Shown: positions 22,418 to 34,762, counted from the stretch's first letter. The stretch: DNA of 64,000 bases from Lobulomyces angularis (GCA_027604685.1 JADHYX010000065.1:1-64000); one strand, 5' to 3'. The notes: generated from the sequence alone by a model not told the origin. A program made the numbers and translations.

Positions 22418-23094
22418 AGTTTAATTAATTATTGTTATTTAATTTGAATAAATAATATTTTTTAAAAAAGTTAAATTTTTTAATAATTTTTTATGGCAAA
22501 ATGTAATGAAAATTTTACATTTTGTTAATTTTTTTTTAGCCACAGTAGAAGAAAGAATTCGTGAAAGTAGTTTTTCAATGCCAACTGGATAAATTTGCTA
22601 TATCTGATGGTAATTAATGTCGCTGCTCAATATCTAGTTTTTGTGGTGCAAATGATGTGTTGAACTTACATACACTGTGTAATAAAATTTGCCTTGGAAA
22701 TGATAAACAAAGTATGTGGTGGTGAAGATCCTTATTATACCAATATTGAACGAATTGATGTTAGACTTCACTGTGCAACTTCATTTGAAACATATGTTGA
22801 TATATTGGTTAACAAAAATTATCATAAATTTGCTGTTGCAAAAGAATACAATCTCGAGGATGAACTTTTTTTATGAAGTGCTTTAAGAGGCAACTATGGA
22901 AAGTGCTAACTTGTTAGTGTCCATCTTAAATTAATCTTAATGCCGAAATTCAAAAAACTTTGTTTCTAACATGAAGCATCATTCCTCCACTTGTTTTTCT
23001 ATAATTTCCCCACCTATTTTAAACAAACGCACATGAAAAATTATCCTCTCATTTTTTGAAAAATTTATGACTTTTATGATTTTTAAATGGAATT
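22418..23094. other. Intergenic region with a short unassigned frame
   Basis: Non-homopolymeric DNA at 22530-23000. A plus-strand frame of about 67 codons ends at 22876 (CGGEDPYYTNIERIDVRLHC, then FETYVDILVNKNYHKFAVAK). It has no ATG near its beginning except an internal one at about 22700. The residue mix looks coding, so this may be a relic exon or pseudogene. I recognise no family. Confidence 0.3.
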
Positions 23095-23210
23095 AAAGAA
23101 ACAAATCAAGGAGTTTACATCAAAATAATTAATAAAGATACAAATCAAAGAGTTTACATCAACATACTTAATAAAGACACTATCAAAGAGTTTACAATAA
23201 AATAATTAAT
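23095..23210 (+). repeat. Three tandem copies of a 39-bp unit
   Basis: Copies at 23095-23133, 23134-23172 and 23173-23210. Each begins AAAGA, carries the core CAAAGAGTTTACA (one copy has GGAG), and ends ATAATTAAT or close to it. The third is 38 bp and more diverged. The array stops eight bases before an ATG at 23218, so it forms the promoter or leader of the next gene. Confidence 0.85.
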
Positions 23211-23217
23211 AATATAT

Positions 23218-23742
23218 ATGACTACACCAAACTTTCCGTCAGAGTATATCTTTGATTATCTGTATTCAACAAGCACCAATTTTATGGAAGTTAATCTATT
23301 GATTGACGATATATTGCGTAGGGCAAAGAGATATTATATTTCATGCAAGTACTGTAAAAATATAGCACGATTTGAAGATCAAACATGTTCCATCCACTCT
23401 AAGACATATCAAAACGAGAATATCAAGAGATGTGGTAGGCCAACACTATCTGGGCGTCCATGTCAACGTAAGATAGCTATTGATAAGATTTCCTGTTTTC
23501 AACATATAAAACCTCAGGAAAGAAATGATGACAAACCTTCACAAAACAGTTTTCCTCCACCACGTTCAATGGTTATGCTGAAGAAACTTCAAGAGAAGAT
23601 AGACAGAGGTAGGCCAAATTATGATCCAAACAACGAAATAAAAAAGGAGAAGAAGAAAATAGAGTGTACACCAATGCCCGTAGATGTGAATCGCCTAAGG
23701 TCTTTAATAACTGAATATTATGAAAAACACCTCAATACATAA
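23218..23742 (+). CDS. Intronless Cys/His-rich protein of unknown function
   Basis: One uninterrupted frame of 174 codons, ATG to TAA, in a window where nearly all other genes of this size have introns. Codon use is less A/T-extreme than its neighbours. Two putative zinc sites are visible: CKYCKNIARFEDQTCSIH (CxxC...CxxH) and CGRPTLSGRPCQRK followed by CFQH. The tail is charged (Lys-rich, KKEKKKIECTPMPV) and ends in a helix. C-x-PT-x-SG-x-PC motifs of this kind occur in scattered small zinc-ribbon proteins, but I cannot name a family. The lack of introns and the base composition make acquisition from elsewhere possible. Confidence 0.75.
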   Translation: MTTPNFPSEYIFDYLYSTSTNFMEVNLLIDDILRRAKRYYISCKYCKNIARFEDQTCSIHSKTYQNENIKRCGRPTLSGRPCQRKIAIDKISCFQHIKPQERNDDKPSQNSFPPPRSMVMLKKLQEKIDRGRPNYDPNNEIKKEKKKIECTPMPVDVNRLRSLITEYYEKHLNT

Positions 23743-24182
23743 TTTTAACAGAGTTAGAAATGACAAAAGCAATTTTTTTAAATACATTATAAGAATCATA
23801 TAAAATTTGATTTTGCATTATTCACATTGAAAAAATGTTACAATATTCCATTATATGTAACAGTAATTATCGTTAACCTACGACATTATTGATTGTCCAT
23901 ACAGGTAAAGGTTTTTTTAGCTATGTTAAACGTAATTATAATTTTAGGTAGAGACTGGAATTTTTATCCTGTACAGCTATAGTTCCATCAATTTTAAATA
24001 ATCCTGCCGAATATGAATTACATAAATTTTAATTGTTAACTCTTGGTTGATTTGAAAAGACTTTTTTTATCAAAAATAAAATTAGTATTTACAATAAGTT
24101 TTTTATCCAAATATTGAGGTTCTAAAAAAATTTTCTGTGTTAAAAATTTTTTTTTTAAAATTAAAGAATTAAAAAATAAATA
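23743..24182. other. Intergenic region
   Basis: 440 bases between two plus-strand genes. No frame, repeat or RNA was recognised; 23830-24000 is less AT-rich than average. Confidence 0.4.
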
Positions 24183-24857
24183 ATGTTTCGATTCGCTAGT
24201 AGAATTAATTACTCAACTGCGATAAAAACAAATGATTTGTATAATATATTGAATTTATCAAGGTCATGCTCAAAAAAAGATATCAAACACCAGTACTACA
24301 AGCTATCCAAACAGTTCCACCCAGGTAAATCTTGTAAAGAGCACACACTCGCAAATTTTACTTTGATGTAAAAATTTTATCATTTTTGGAAAGGCATTAA
24401 TTTTAACTAACAAATAATAACGTAGATCAATGTACAGATGCAAATGCTAAAGAAAATTTTATTAAAATTTCACTAGCGTATGAAATATTGGGAGATGAAA
24501 AAAAAAAGAAATTATATGACGAAAATTTAATTAGTCACAAGACCAACTATGTGTACAAACCTGACTTCAAGACCAGCCACGACTCACATTTTTACAAGAG
24601 TGATTTTAATTTTAACAGTTCACCAGAAGAATTTTATTCAAATCAGATGGAAAATGAAAAAAAATTTACAGGCAACAGTGATAATCAAGAAATTCGGATT
24701 TTAAGTTGGTGTTTGGGTAATGAGTTTATTTTTTGGTAAAATAATTTTTTTAATTTTTGTAGGAATTTCCTCAGCATTGTTAATTTTGAAATTTTGGCTA
24801 AGAGATTCTGTTTTAAGTAGTCGTCAACAGCAAATTAAAAGAATGAAACATATTTAA
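24183..24857 (+). CDS. Membrane-anchored J-domain protein
   Basis: Three exons. The N-terminus (MFRFASRINYSTAIKTND) looks like a mitochondrial presequence. The J domain follows at once: LYNILNLSRSCSKKDIKHQY, YKLSKQFHPD with the HPD tripeptide restored only by splicing (the Asp codon is split by the first intron), then FIKISLAYEILGDEKKKKLY. A linker rich in Ser, Asn and Phe leads to one hydrophobic segment (ISSALLILKFWLRD) and a basic tail. J domains stimulate Hsp70 ATPase; the layout resembles DNAJC4-type proteins. Mitochondrial membrane location is inferred. Confidence 0.85.
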
Positions 24858-25111
24858 AATTTTGAAAATTTTTATTATAGTTTTGATGTGCCTGCTAAAA
24901 GTTTTTCCAACCGGAGGAAAAGTTTGTTTTTAGTTTAAAAATTGTAAATACTTTTTTTTTTTGGTTGATACATTAGATTTTTTATTTATTAAATATTATT
25001 GTTTCATTTAAAAAAAAGATTTTTTTTCCTCATCTTAAAACACTTCTTAACTTCAACTGAGTTTAAAAAAAAAAAAAAAAAAAATTTAATCACGAAATTA
25101 TTTAAAAAAAA

Positions 25112-27143
25112 ATGTTAAATAACTTACCTTCAGAAGAATTAGGAACCTCAAGCGCAGGGCAACCAAGAAACGTCAATTTATTACAAAAATCCAATACTAC
25201 CGTTAATGCAACCAACAAAAAGAGTAATGCACAACAGGCAGAAAACTCTACCAACAATAACAAAAATTTAATTTTTTCGAAATATCTGTAAGTAAAAATC
25301 AATTTTATTTAACAAATGTCATATAAATTATTTTAGAGTTTCTCTAATGTCAACTTTAAACTTAAATAATTCAAACTCTCCAAGTCCATCAGTTTCTTAC
25401 AACACTCAAAAACTGCTAAATTCGAGTTCCAATTCCTCTAATTCTGTAACTTCTAATAATAGAGCTGATCAAAAAGAACAGCAAGGACCGCAAGTTATAA
25501 AATTCAGAACTTCCTTGCGAAATACTGTTTATCAAGTAATGAAAGATAGAGGTTGGAAAGAAACAGACAGGTATTTCCAAAATTTTTTTGAATCTAGATT
25601 TTTTTTTAATTCATTACCAGATTTTAAAAATATTTTTAAAGAAAAACTGGTTTAGTAAACTTCTATCCTCATTTCATTAAATAAATAAAAAAAAAAATGC
25701 ATAAAATAAATACAAAAAAATTATGTTTAACACAAAAATTTAGTGATTTAGACTGGGATTTTTTTTGGGCTGATGTTCATTGGGTACATGAGACATTTGA
25801 TCATGTATACCTTCAAGAACATCAAAAAATAAATCACTTTAGAAATCATTATGAGTTGACTAGGAAAGATTTGTTAGTAAAAAATGTAAAAAGAATGATT
25901 AAAACTGTGGAAAAAGAATATGGGAAACATGAAAGTCAAAAATTTGAATTTATAACCACTAGTTATGTTTTACCTCAGGAGCATGCATTATTTCAAGAAG
26001 AATTTAAAAGAAATCCTGGCTCTATTTGGATTATGAAACCAGTTGGTAGAGCACAGGGAAAGGGAATTTTTTTGATTAATAAGATGAGTCAAATTAGTCA
26101 ATGGAAAAAAGACCCTAGAAGTGGTGGGATGTACAATCAAAATTCAATCAATTCAAATGGCGAAAAATCAACACAAGTCGAAGAGCCTGAAGCTTACATT
26201 GTTCAAAAATATATAGAAAATCCTTATCTAATTGGAGGTATCAATTACTCTTTCCTTGCACTATTTTATCGTGATAAAATTTTAATTTTTAAGGAAAAAA
26301 ATTTGACATTCGGTGTTATGCACTAGTAATTTCATATTATCCCTTGGTGGTTTACATTCACAGAAATGGATTTTGTAGATTTTCGAATTTTCAGTTTTCA
26401 ATGAATGTAAAGGACATCTCTAACTTATGTAAAAAGTTAAAAATATATTGCAAACTAAAATTACAGACAACTAACAATTTTTATACATAGATATACACGC
26501 AACCAACGTAGCAATACAGAAGACTTCGCCTAATTATGATGGAGATAAAGGTTGTAAATGGCTACTGAGGAATTTAAAAAATTATTTACTTTCGAAGCAC
26601 GAACACCAAAAAGTTAATGATTTGTTTACTGAGATGGAAGCATTAATTGTTCGAAGTTTGATGTCTGTACAGAAGGTAATGATAAATGATAAACACTGTT
26701 TTGAGTTATATGGATACGACATTTTAATTGATGAAAATTTGAAACCATGGTGTTTGGAAGTAAATGCTAGTCCCAGTTTAACGGCTGAAACACAATTTGA
26801 TTATGATTTAAAGCATGCTATGCTCAATGATTGTTTTGATGTCGTTGATTTTGAAAAAAGGTAAGTACTATCTACTATTATTAAAATAATATTTTAAGGT
26901 ATACAGCAGATAAAACGAAGTTAAGAGCTAAAGTTGGCGGATTTGACTTAGTATATAACGACGGCCCAGTAAAACATGAAAAGGCTAGCTATTATTCAAG
27001 CTATCTTGGTATCCCTAATTAATATTACTACTTAATTTAATATAATTTCAGGTTGTTACCAACCTATTCCACGGGTTCATAAAGCTTCAAAGAAAGTGAA
27101 TATACCATCAGGTGGAGGAAATGTAAATAACACTAATACATAA
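25112..27143 (+). CDS. Tubulin-tyrosine-ligase-like polyglutamylase, TTLL9-like
   Basis: Exons from [16 protein letters not shown] through a Ser/Asn-rich leader into the TTL domain: [59 protein letters not shown], then the ATP-grasp core [56 protein letters not shown], and [20 protein letters not shown] with [11 protein letters not shown]. WADVxWxxExFDH and [13 protein letters not shown] are hallmarks of TTLL9 and its TTLL1/TTLL4-type relatives. These enzymes add glutamate to tubulin tails, mostly in axonemes. The disordered leader exon (25112 to about 25290) splices in frame (split Leu codon), but a later start at 25347 is possible. Confidence 0.9.
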
Positions 27144-27416
27144 TGATGTGGAAAAAATTTTTTTTTTATCCATTATTTTGTTTAATTTTTCATATTGTGT
27201 AAATTAATATTAAAAAATTTTTTATTGTATACCATCATAAAATAATTTTTTTTAGGAATTTTAATTAAAATTTGACAATTTAAAAATTTTTGGGAATGAT
27301 TAAAAATTATTCTAATAAGCTACACTTGATCTCTGACCTTAATTATTCGAAGAAAAAATTTTGATTAAAGATATGATATATATCTATAATTTTTCTCATT
27401 TTATATATTTGATATT

Positions 27417-29682
27417 TTAAAAATATTTTCTAGAGATTAATTTTATGGTTTCAGTTGGTTTCTTTTTATAAGGCATTTTATTTATGTTATGAGAACTTTT
27501 AAGATATGGCCCAATGTGATATTTCATTAGAGACAAAGCAGCAACAATTAAAACGGTGCTAAATAATGTATTTACGTTAAATGTGAGGAATTAGTCAACC
27601 TCAATTTATACCCTAAAACGTCAGCAACAGCGGTAATGTATGGAAGAGATATATTATCTGGGTCCAAACCTTTGGACCAAATAAAACTAGTAAAGTGATG
27701 TGCAACATATAATAAAATGATGGTCTAAAAAATAGAAATTGTAATAAATCTGAAGATTTTTTTTTTTTAATTTTTTTTTCTTACCAAACAGAGGTTCACT
27801 AGAGAATAGACCAAAAAAAACATCAAGTCCATTTTTACATTTGCCAATCCAAAAATCTTTACAAAAATTAAAAATGCGCTTCCAATCAAGGTTGATAACG
27901 CAAGGAGGCTAAAAAATGCATGCCTAGAAATAAAAAAAAATACGTTAAGTTATTAAGTTGACTTCAGATTATCACTTGTTATTTTTCTTTAAAGTTTTGT
28001 CCCCACTGGTTGCGTTTTTATAAATATTTGTGTTTATTTCAATGTTATTTAATTCACTTAAGTTTTCAACTTTTAAATGGCTGTCATCAATAAAATTTGT
28101 GGACAACTGCAGTGCTTCGAAATTACTATCAATGCAAGTATACATATTGTCTGAATTTGTTCGGCAGTTTGTTTCTTTAGTAACTTTGACACATTGTAAA
28201 GGGACATTTTGATCAAAATTAAGGGGAGGGCATGATATATCAAGGTGACCAGAATCTTCATCAAATTTTGTTAATACCTTATCGACTTTTGAGTTCTCCT
28301 TCAGGTGCAAGCTGGTTGAAAATCTTGAGGCATAAATCGATGCAATATTTCCTGTCAAACCGTTTAAAACAGGTACTAACAATGCCATTGTCTGAAATTC
28401 TACAATTGATCTCGCCAAAATAACTCCTGCAACACTAGAAAGCAAAACTGATAGTATCATAGAAATACAACCTTCACTTAAAACTTTCTTAACGTAGCTA
28501 TTCCCTCTTACTGGTTTTATCCATAGTATTAGACCAATTAAATTTAAACCAATTAAAAAATAGGAGATAAGGTCATTATATTCTAGATTCAACGATTAAA
28601 TTTTATAAAAAATTATTTATCAATTACTTTCAAAAGCTTCAAACATTTTTCCACATACTGCTAACATCAGTATTACAGCAAAGTCACCAAAGCTAGCTAA
28701 ATTAGGATTGTTAAATTTATTTTCTGATTTTATAGTACCAGCTACAGGTATGGCAACATTGTCTGGGTCACACCTAAAATGATAAGCTTTAAGAATTTAA
28801 GCATTATTCGTACTTAAATTTTCTACAGGTCATAACCATCCAGTACATTAAAATAGATAAAAACATTGAAGAAACAACAAAGCAAAAAATAGCACTAGAC
28901 ACTATTATAGCTAAATGGCTAAATTAAAATAAGCAAGATTTTGGTATTATTATCGCTAAATTTACCCAACACCGTGCCTGCAGCCGCCTAATACCTATAA
29001 AAAAAAAATAATTAAAGATTAAAACTGAAAAAATATTAAACTATACCCATCCCCAGGATCCGGCAAATAAACCCACAATAATAGATTGTATTTGCAAAAC
29101 AGCAAAATTTCCAAATAAGATTTTCCACTGATCTTCAGAAAAATAACCAAAACAGTAGGTATTTTTGGTCTTTGTAACGGTTTCACTTAATGGAGACGCG
29201 TGACGATCCAAGTATCCTAGATTTGCTAAGGTAGCCAATCTTGCCGCTAATGTCATCTCCAAATTACCTTTTAATCCTAAAAGTATCGGAACTAAAAAAA
29301 CAGTGTTTTGTTTAACGAAACTTGTTTTTTTTTTTGTTTACCTAATATAAAAAGTTCATTAATTTTTTCAAAAATTTTCCAACTTTCTATAAGACTTAAA
29401 AGTTCTCCTGCCATTATCAAGCCTCCTAAAGACAGCAATATACTAGGTAAAACCTAAACTTTATTATGAATTTTTTTTATTAAAAATTTAATTGTAGTGT
29501 ACTTCTATCAAGATCTGATTTTTAATAAAAAATTTGAATAAGATATCAGTTATTTTTTCACTACTGATTTCATTTTTCTTCAGTTCGATATTATCATCTT
29601 TCAAATTAAAGGTTCCCAATTCAACATTTTCAATTTTTTTATATTCCACATTAGTAGAATAAATAGATTTAAATAACTCCAT
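27417..29682 (-). CDS. SLC41/MgtE-type divalent cation (Mg2+) transporter
   Basis: About nine exons from MELFKSIYSTNVEYKK. Two related MgtE-like halves can be read. Half one: LPSILLSLGGLIMAGELL, ELFILVPILLGLKGNLEMTL, AARLATLANLG, and CDPDNVAIPVAGT. Half two: YFLIGLNLIGLILWIKP, LLSSVAGVILARSIVEFQT, LLVPVLNGLTGNIASIYASR, and GLDPDNISLPYITAVADVLG. Conserved DPDN loops and the LKGN/LTGN pore motifs define the SLC41 family of plasma-membrane Mg2+ transporters. A hydrophilic loop of about 90 residues sits inside half two. The last helix (TVLIVAALSLMKYHIGPYL) is reached through a 50-base intron with a GTTGAC donor, giving a stop at 27417-27419; reading through it instead ends the protein early at RLTNSSHLT. 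Confidence 0.88.
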
Positions 29683-30697
29683 TTAAAGTTTCGAAAATCT
29701 CAATATTTTTTAATGATATCTCACAAAAAAATACAGTGAATTACAAAATTTTTTTTAATAATATGAAGATTTTTTACGCGTCAAAAAAAGATTGGTTATT
29801 TTTAACCGTACGGTAAAAAATTAAGAATCAAGCTTTTTGGTAAATGAAACAAAGATAGGTATTATTAAATAAAAAACACAGAAAACAAAAAAATGTAAAA
29901 ACGAAATTAAATTCAATGCTGAATTGTGACGCTGTGACTTCCTGCTTTCGAAAAGTTGTTAGTGGAGTCAGTTATGTAAAACTAATTGCTCTGATGATGC
30001 AGTAGGTAAAAGTAAACTTCTAAGAGATCTTTTATGGGGGAAATGTTGAGATTGGCCAAAAGATTATTGTAGAAAACTAAAAAAAAAAAAAGGTACATTT
30101 TTACAAAAAAAACCTTGTTGTCAAAATATAAAGTATATCTTACAAAATGTTATTTTATAAAAAATTATTTATTGTACTAGAATTAAAATTTTTTTAAAAA
30201 TAGGAAAAAAAAAAATATATAATTAATGTGTCTTATAAGTTTCATTTTGATTTGATGCTCAAATATCTTAAATCTAATCTATGCCTTATTCCAATAATAC
30301 CGTCTTTACAAAGTGGTTTCCAAATCCAACTGTACTGGAATTTTTTTCACTGCAACGACTTCATACTTATTTTTATTTTTTACTCTTAATTGTACGCTCC
30401 TTATTGCTTGATATCCTCTAATTGATGAGGAGCAAAGATAGGATCAGGCAGCTAATTATGACATACAACATTTCTTTTAACTTGTAAAAGATATTCAGGG
30501 CCCATATAACCAAATACTCTGTTGAAGCAGTCGAATCAGTATATATTGTACAAAATGTGTGGTAACGGGTTTATGTATTTTTGTTAAAAAAAAATAAAAT
30601 AAAATAAAATTTTGAATCTTCTTTTGTGTTTATTTTTATTTTTTTATACTATATATTCATTACAAAAAAAAAATTTTGTTTTTAAAAATTTTTTTTA
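29683..30697. other. Intergenic region with a degenerate kinase-like trace
   Basis: Spacer of about 1 kb between two minus-strand genes. 30230-30545 is of mixed base composition. On the minus strand it holds short broken frames, one of which (FGYMGPEYLL near 30510) resembles the GYxxPEY activation-segment end of protein kinases. Stops and frame changes interrupt it. The rest is plain AT-rich DNA. Confidence 0.35.
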
Positions 30698-32082
30698 TTA
30701 ATCCAAATCTAAAATGTTAAAATCTTTTGGTGCATCGCCCTCGCAGGTCCATTGTAAATAAACGTCTATGATTAAATTTGTACAGTCTTCTAAAATACTA
30801 CTATAGTTTGAGGGATTAAAATCCTTTTTAAACATGGATGTATGAACGCTGACAGCATCAATATCAATTTTTTTAACGGGTTCACTACTACCAACAAGGT
30901 TATTGTCACTATCGTCATGATACTTTAACAGTGTAAAGAGATTAGCAAACTTTGGAGGTGGCATCAAAATAAATGTTTCAATGCTGTTTGTGATTAAAGG
31001 AGAGAAAAAAAATTTTAACTTTTTTTTAATTTTCAAAAAAAAATAAAAAATGGAACCTGTGGCTAGGACCTGCTATGTTACAGCTACTGAAACTACTACT
31101 TGGCAGATTTTCCTCATATTCCCATTCCTCCTTCTCTACATCACTTTCGCTAACAATTGGAACTACTTTCTTTATCATTTGAGCAATATAAAACAAGTTT
31201 CTGCTTTCAAATTTTAATAAATCCTCCATTCTTTTTTCCTTTTCCCCTTCATTCAAGAGAGGTCCCAAAAATTTTCCTGTAAAAAAAAAAAAAAAATTGA
31301 TGTTTTTTAACAAAAAAAAAATAATAATATTTCATTACCGTACTGCTCAAATACATCTTTATGCTGCTGATAAATACCGTTAACACTTGTCTTAAATTTC
31401 TTATCAGTTGCGTACATAAATCCACCTATCGCTAATGTAGCAATGCCTGCAAAACCCCACCCTGTTATATCTTCAGGTTGCCTTGGTGCTTTTATCAAGT
31501 GTTTTGGAATGCCAACTTTTGATTCTAAAAATTCCGTGGTATATGTGTGCATTGCTGTTAAACTTTTTTCTAAAATAATTTCATGTTGAACTCCAAAGTA
31601 AGGTGTATCGAAACTATTCATAAATTAAAAAAAAAAAAAAAAAAAAAATTAACCTTATCAAAGCACCAACATTAACAACTTGCTCTAAATTTGAATGGCA
31701 AAATTGGTCTTTTTTGAATCTAACTTTATTTAATTTTTTTAATTCACGTAAAGCGTCAATCAACAAAATTCCACCCATTGAATGCGATATCAAAAAAACC
31801 ATTGGACGAATAGTTGAGTTCGCCTCATTAATAAGTAAATCTGCTAAAGCTTCACTGTGCAAAGTGGCATCTCCTTTACAATCATACTCATATGGTGCTG
31901 TGTCAAATGAAACTTTTAAGTCATTACTAATTTCCGTAACTTTGTCGTAGAGGTCACCAGGAAAGTCATAAAAGCTAATATAACAGTTAAAAAATAAATC
32001 GTTTATGTTGTTTTTAATCTTTTTACCTATCTTTGCTTCCTTGAAATCCATGAATAAATAAAATCAAAGGATTTTTTGACAT
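30698..32082 (-). CDS. Alpha/beta-hydrolase (lipase/esterase-like, DUF676-like)
   Basis: Exons from MSKNPLILFIHGFQGSKDR, which gives the oxyanion-hole strand (FIHGFQGS), through FPGDLYDKVTEISNDLKVSF to the nucleophile elbow MVFLISHSMGGILLIDAL (S in HSMGG). After the next intron come SFDTPYFGVQHEI, a single hydrophobic helix (GFAGIATLAIGGFMYA), a charged region, and a C-terminal lid with FANLFTLLKYHDDSD, IDIDAVSVHTSMF and the stop after FNILDLD. This order matches a set of fungal serine hydrolases of unknown substrate (Ser-Asp-His inferred: the His is likely in VSVHTSMF). The TM-like helix suggests membrane association. The gene is strong, the substrate unknown. Confidence 0.82.
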
Positions 32083-33215
32083 AATAAATATGCAACTTCA
32101 CCAACAAACAGTTTTTTTTTTTTTTAAACGTAAAAAAGCTAGTTTAATATAACAATTTTTTTTTTTTTTTTTTTTATAAAAAATTTTTTCTTAAACAAAA
32201 TATTTCAATGATCCGAACCAAAAACTCTGCTACAATGTCATTTCAAGAAATATCTTCTTTTGAAATAATTTTACTTTAAAAAAGTTTAAGAGGAAATTAC
32301 ACACAAAACCTTTTTGCTGTAATGTATAAGAGATATATCATACAATCAATTGAAGAATTGAAGTAAACAACTGCAATTAGATGATTATGAGGTGGAAAAA
32401 TTCCCACAGATATTTCCAAAAAAATACAAAAACTAATCCAACAACATAATTAAATAACCTTTTTAATTTTTAATTTTTTTTGCAAAAATTGCAGAAAAGA
32501 TAATGATTCTCAAAATATTGTGAAAAAGAGTCATCATTAAGAAAACCTTTTTTTCCTAAACTTTAAAGAGAAGAAATCAAAAAAATATACTTAAAAGGTG
32601 AAAAAAAAAAAAAAAATATCATTATTTTTTCTAAAAACAAACTGCATAAAATTATTGAAGATGTTTACAAAATTTCTAAATTCTTTTTTTTTTTAAAATG
32701 GATTTTTTTCTTTTTTGTATGTCAATTTTATGACAATCCACAAAAAACGTTTGGGAAAAAAAGAAATTGATATTAGTTAAGAATTTGACAGGGTTAGCAA
32801 CCTATATTTTTAATTAGATGAAGTTTAAATGTTTTATATTCAAGAATTTAGTGGTTTACAAACTTTGCCTTTTTGATTGAATATGGCTAGATTTACAAAT
32901 ACATAACATCCTTGATCAAGACAATGCCAATTGGGCAATTTAATTATTTTTGTGAAAAGGTAATCTAAAAAAAAGGGATGCAACACCAGCATGGTGTAGG
33001 TTCACAAAAAAAAGAAAAGTCAAACAGTTGTAAAAATGTTTAATTGTAACAAAAAATATTGAATTTAAAATACTCATTTGTCAATTTTGCTGATTATTAT
33101 TCACTTTTTATAAATTTTTTAATTTTTTTATTTATTTTTAAAAATTCAAAAAAAAAAAAAAATATAACTTTCTTTTTAAGATAAAAAANNNNNNNNNNAA
33201 AAATATGAAATAAAA
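32083..33215. other. Divergent intergenic region, with assembly gap
   Basis: 1.1 kb between the hydrolase (-) and COQ4 (+). It is full of A and T runs and ends in a 10-N scaffold gap at 33189-33198, only 18 bases before the COQ4 start. No gene was recognised. Confidence 0.5.
33189..33198. other. Assembly gap of 10 N
   Basis: Ten undetermined bases inside a poly-A stretch just upstream of COQ4. The uniform length suggests a placeholder rather than a measured gap. Confidence 0.95.
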
Positions 33216-34007
33216 ATGAAAAATCAATCACTTTCTTTAATTTCTCGAACATGTTTTGGTAAGAAAAAAAAATAAAAATAAGTATATAAATAAATAAAAT
33301 AAAAGAAAAAAAACCTAAAAAGTGGAAAAAAAAAATTAATTTATTTGTTTCAAACTAAAAAAAAAAAATAAAAAAAAAAAAAAGCTGTTACTTCATCTAT
33401 AAATGCATTCAAAGATCCAACAAAAGCTGATCAAGTTGCCATATTAGGTGAAGTTACTGGTCCATATTTCTTAAACAAAATTAGAGAAAAAATGTTGCTT
33501 GACAGAACAGGAAGAAAAATTTTGAGAGAAAAACCTATAATATCAAGCTCAACTTTGAATCTTGACATGTTAAATCAGTATGAAGAAAATACTTTTGGAA
33601 AAGAGTACGCCAAAATGTTAAAAACCTTAAATATTTCCCCTGATACCAGAAGCCAAGTTCAGTTTATTGAAGATAAAGAACTGGCTTATATAATGACAAG
33701 ATATCGTCAGGTGCATGATTTTTGGCATTTATTGACAGGTTTAGGAGTATCAGTGGAAGACGAATTATTGCTAAAGTGGTTGGAGTTTACACACATGGGC
33801 TTACCAGTAGCAGCTATATCTAGTATCTTTGGTCCATTTAGGTTGAATGATGCATCCAAATTTTGGGAGGTTGGAGTTCCTTGGGCAATCAGTTGTGCTA
33901 ACAATTCGAAATATTTAATGAATGTTTATTACGAAGAACTGCTTGCCAAAGATATTGATTTAGTTAGACAAGAGCTTAATTTTATACCTTATCCCAAAAA
34001 AATTTAA
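33216..34007 (+). CDS. COQ4: Ubiquinone biosynthesis protein COQ4
   Basis: Two exons, 33216-33258 (MKNQSLSLISRTCF) and 33385-34007. The short first exon gives a presequence-like N-terminus. The body has NAFKDPTKADQVAILGEVTG, LREKPIISSSTLNLDML, then the metal-binding HDxxH motif in YRQVHDFWHLLTGLGVSVED with the following Glu in KWLEFTHMGLPVAAIS, and FGPFRLNDASKFWE. This is the complete COQ4 family pattern at the usual length (about 220 residues). COQ4 works in the matrix-side coenzyme Q complex and in oxidative decarboxylation of the ring. The first-exon start lies 18 bases from an assembly gap, so a longer 5' end cannot be excluded. Confidence 0.93.
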
Positions 34008-34762
34008 GTAAATTACGTTTAATGAGAAGAATGTTTTTAAAAAAAAAATTTTCAAAAAATAATAAATATTTAACGAAGAGCTCAAAAAAAAAAAAAAATT
34101 AAATAAATTAAAAATTTTGTTAAAAAAGTTAAGAAACATTTTCTATATTTTATTTTTTTTTTTTATTTTTTCTAGACAAAATTTAATTGGAACTTTTTTT
34201 AATTAATCTTGATTTTTTTTTTTGAAATATTTTAAATAAAAAAAATACAATATACAATTTACTCACTTAAAAATACTCAAAACTTGAGTAGAATCGGAAA
34301 TCAAAACTGACTGAATTATAAATTAATATAGACTTAATGATATGTTGGAAATTATTTGGAAAGAAAAAGCTGATTTATTATAGAATAACGTTGACTCAAA
34401 CCAGAATATATCCATGGCAACCAGTACAGATTTCAAGCAGCAACACTACTGCCAAATATCGTATTTTTAAAAGTTGAGAATTCTATTTTTTTTGTTTGTT
34501 ATTTTTTTATATAATTGGAAAGAAGCTTTGAGGTATTTTTCATAAAACCTAAAACCCTTCCTAAGCAAAATCAATGCTTTGAGCTTAGTTTGAGTCATTA
34601 TTTTTTTTTTTTTTTTTAAATATAAAAAAAAAAAATATTTAAAATTTAAAAAAAAGATAAAAATTTCAAATAAAAAAAATTAATAAAAAAAAATTAATAA
34701 TAAAAAAAAAAAATTAACTAATTGTACGAAACAAAAAAATAGAAGAAAATTTTCAAAAAGAA
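34008..34762. other. Intergenic region before family gene A
   Basis: 750 bases of AT-rich DNA between COQ4 and the first gene of the cysteine-rich family. 34270-34480 is mixed in composition. No frame or repeat was recognised. Confidence 0.4.

Noticed and set aside
31714..31950. Plus-strand frame with coding-like look
   Set aside because: Antisense to the catalytic exon of the serine hydrolase (HSMGG motif on the minus strand).
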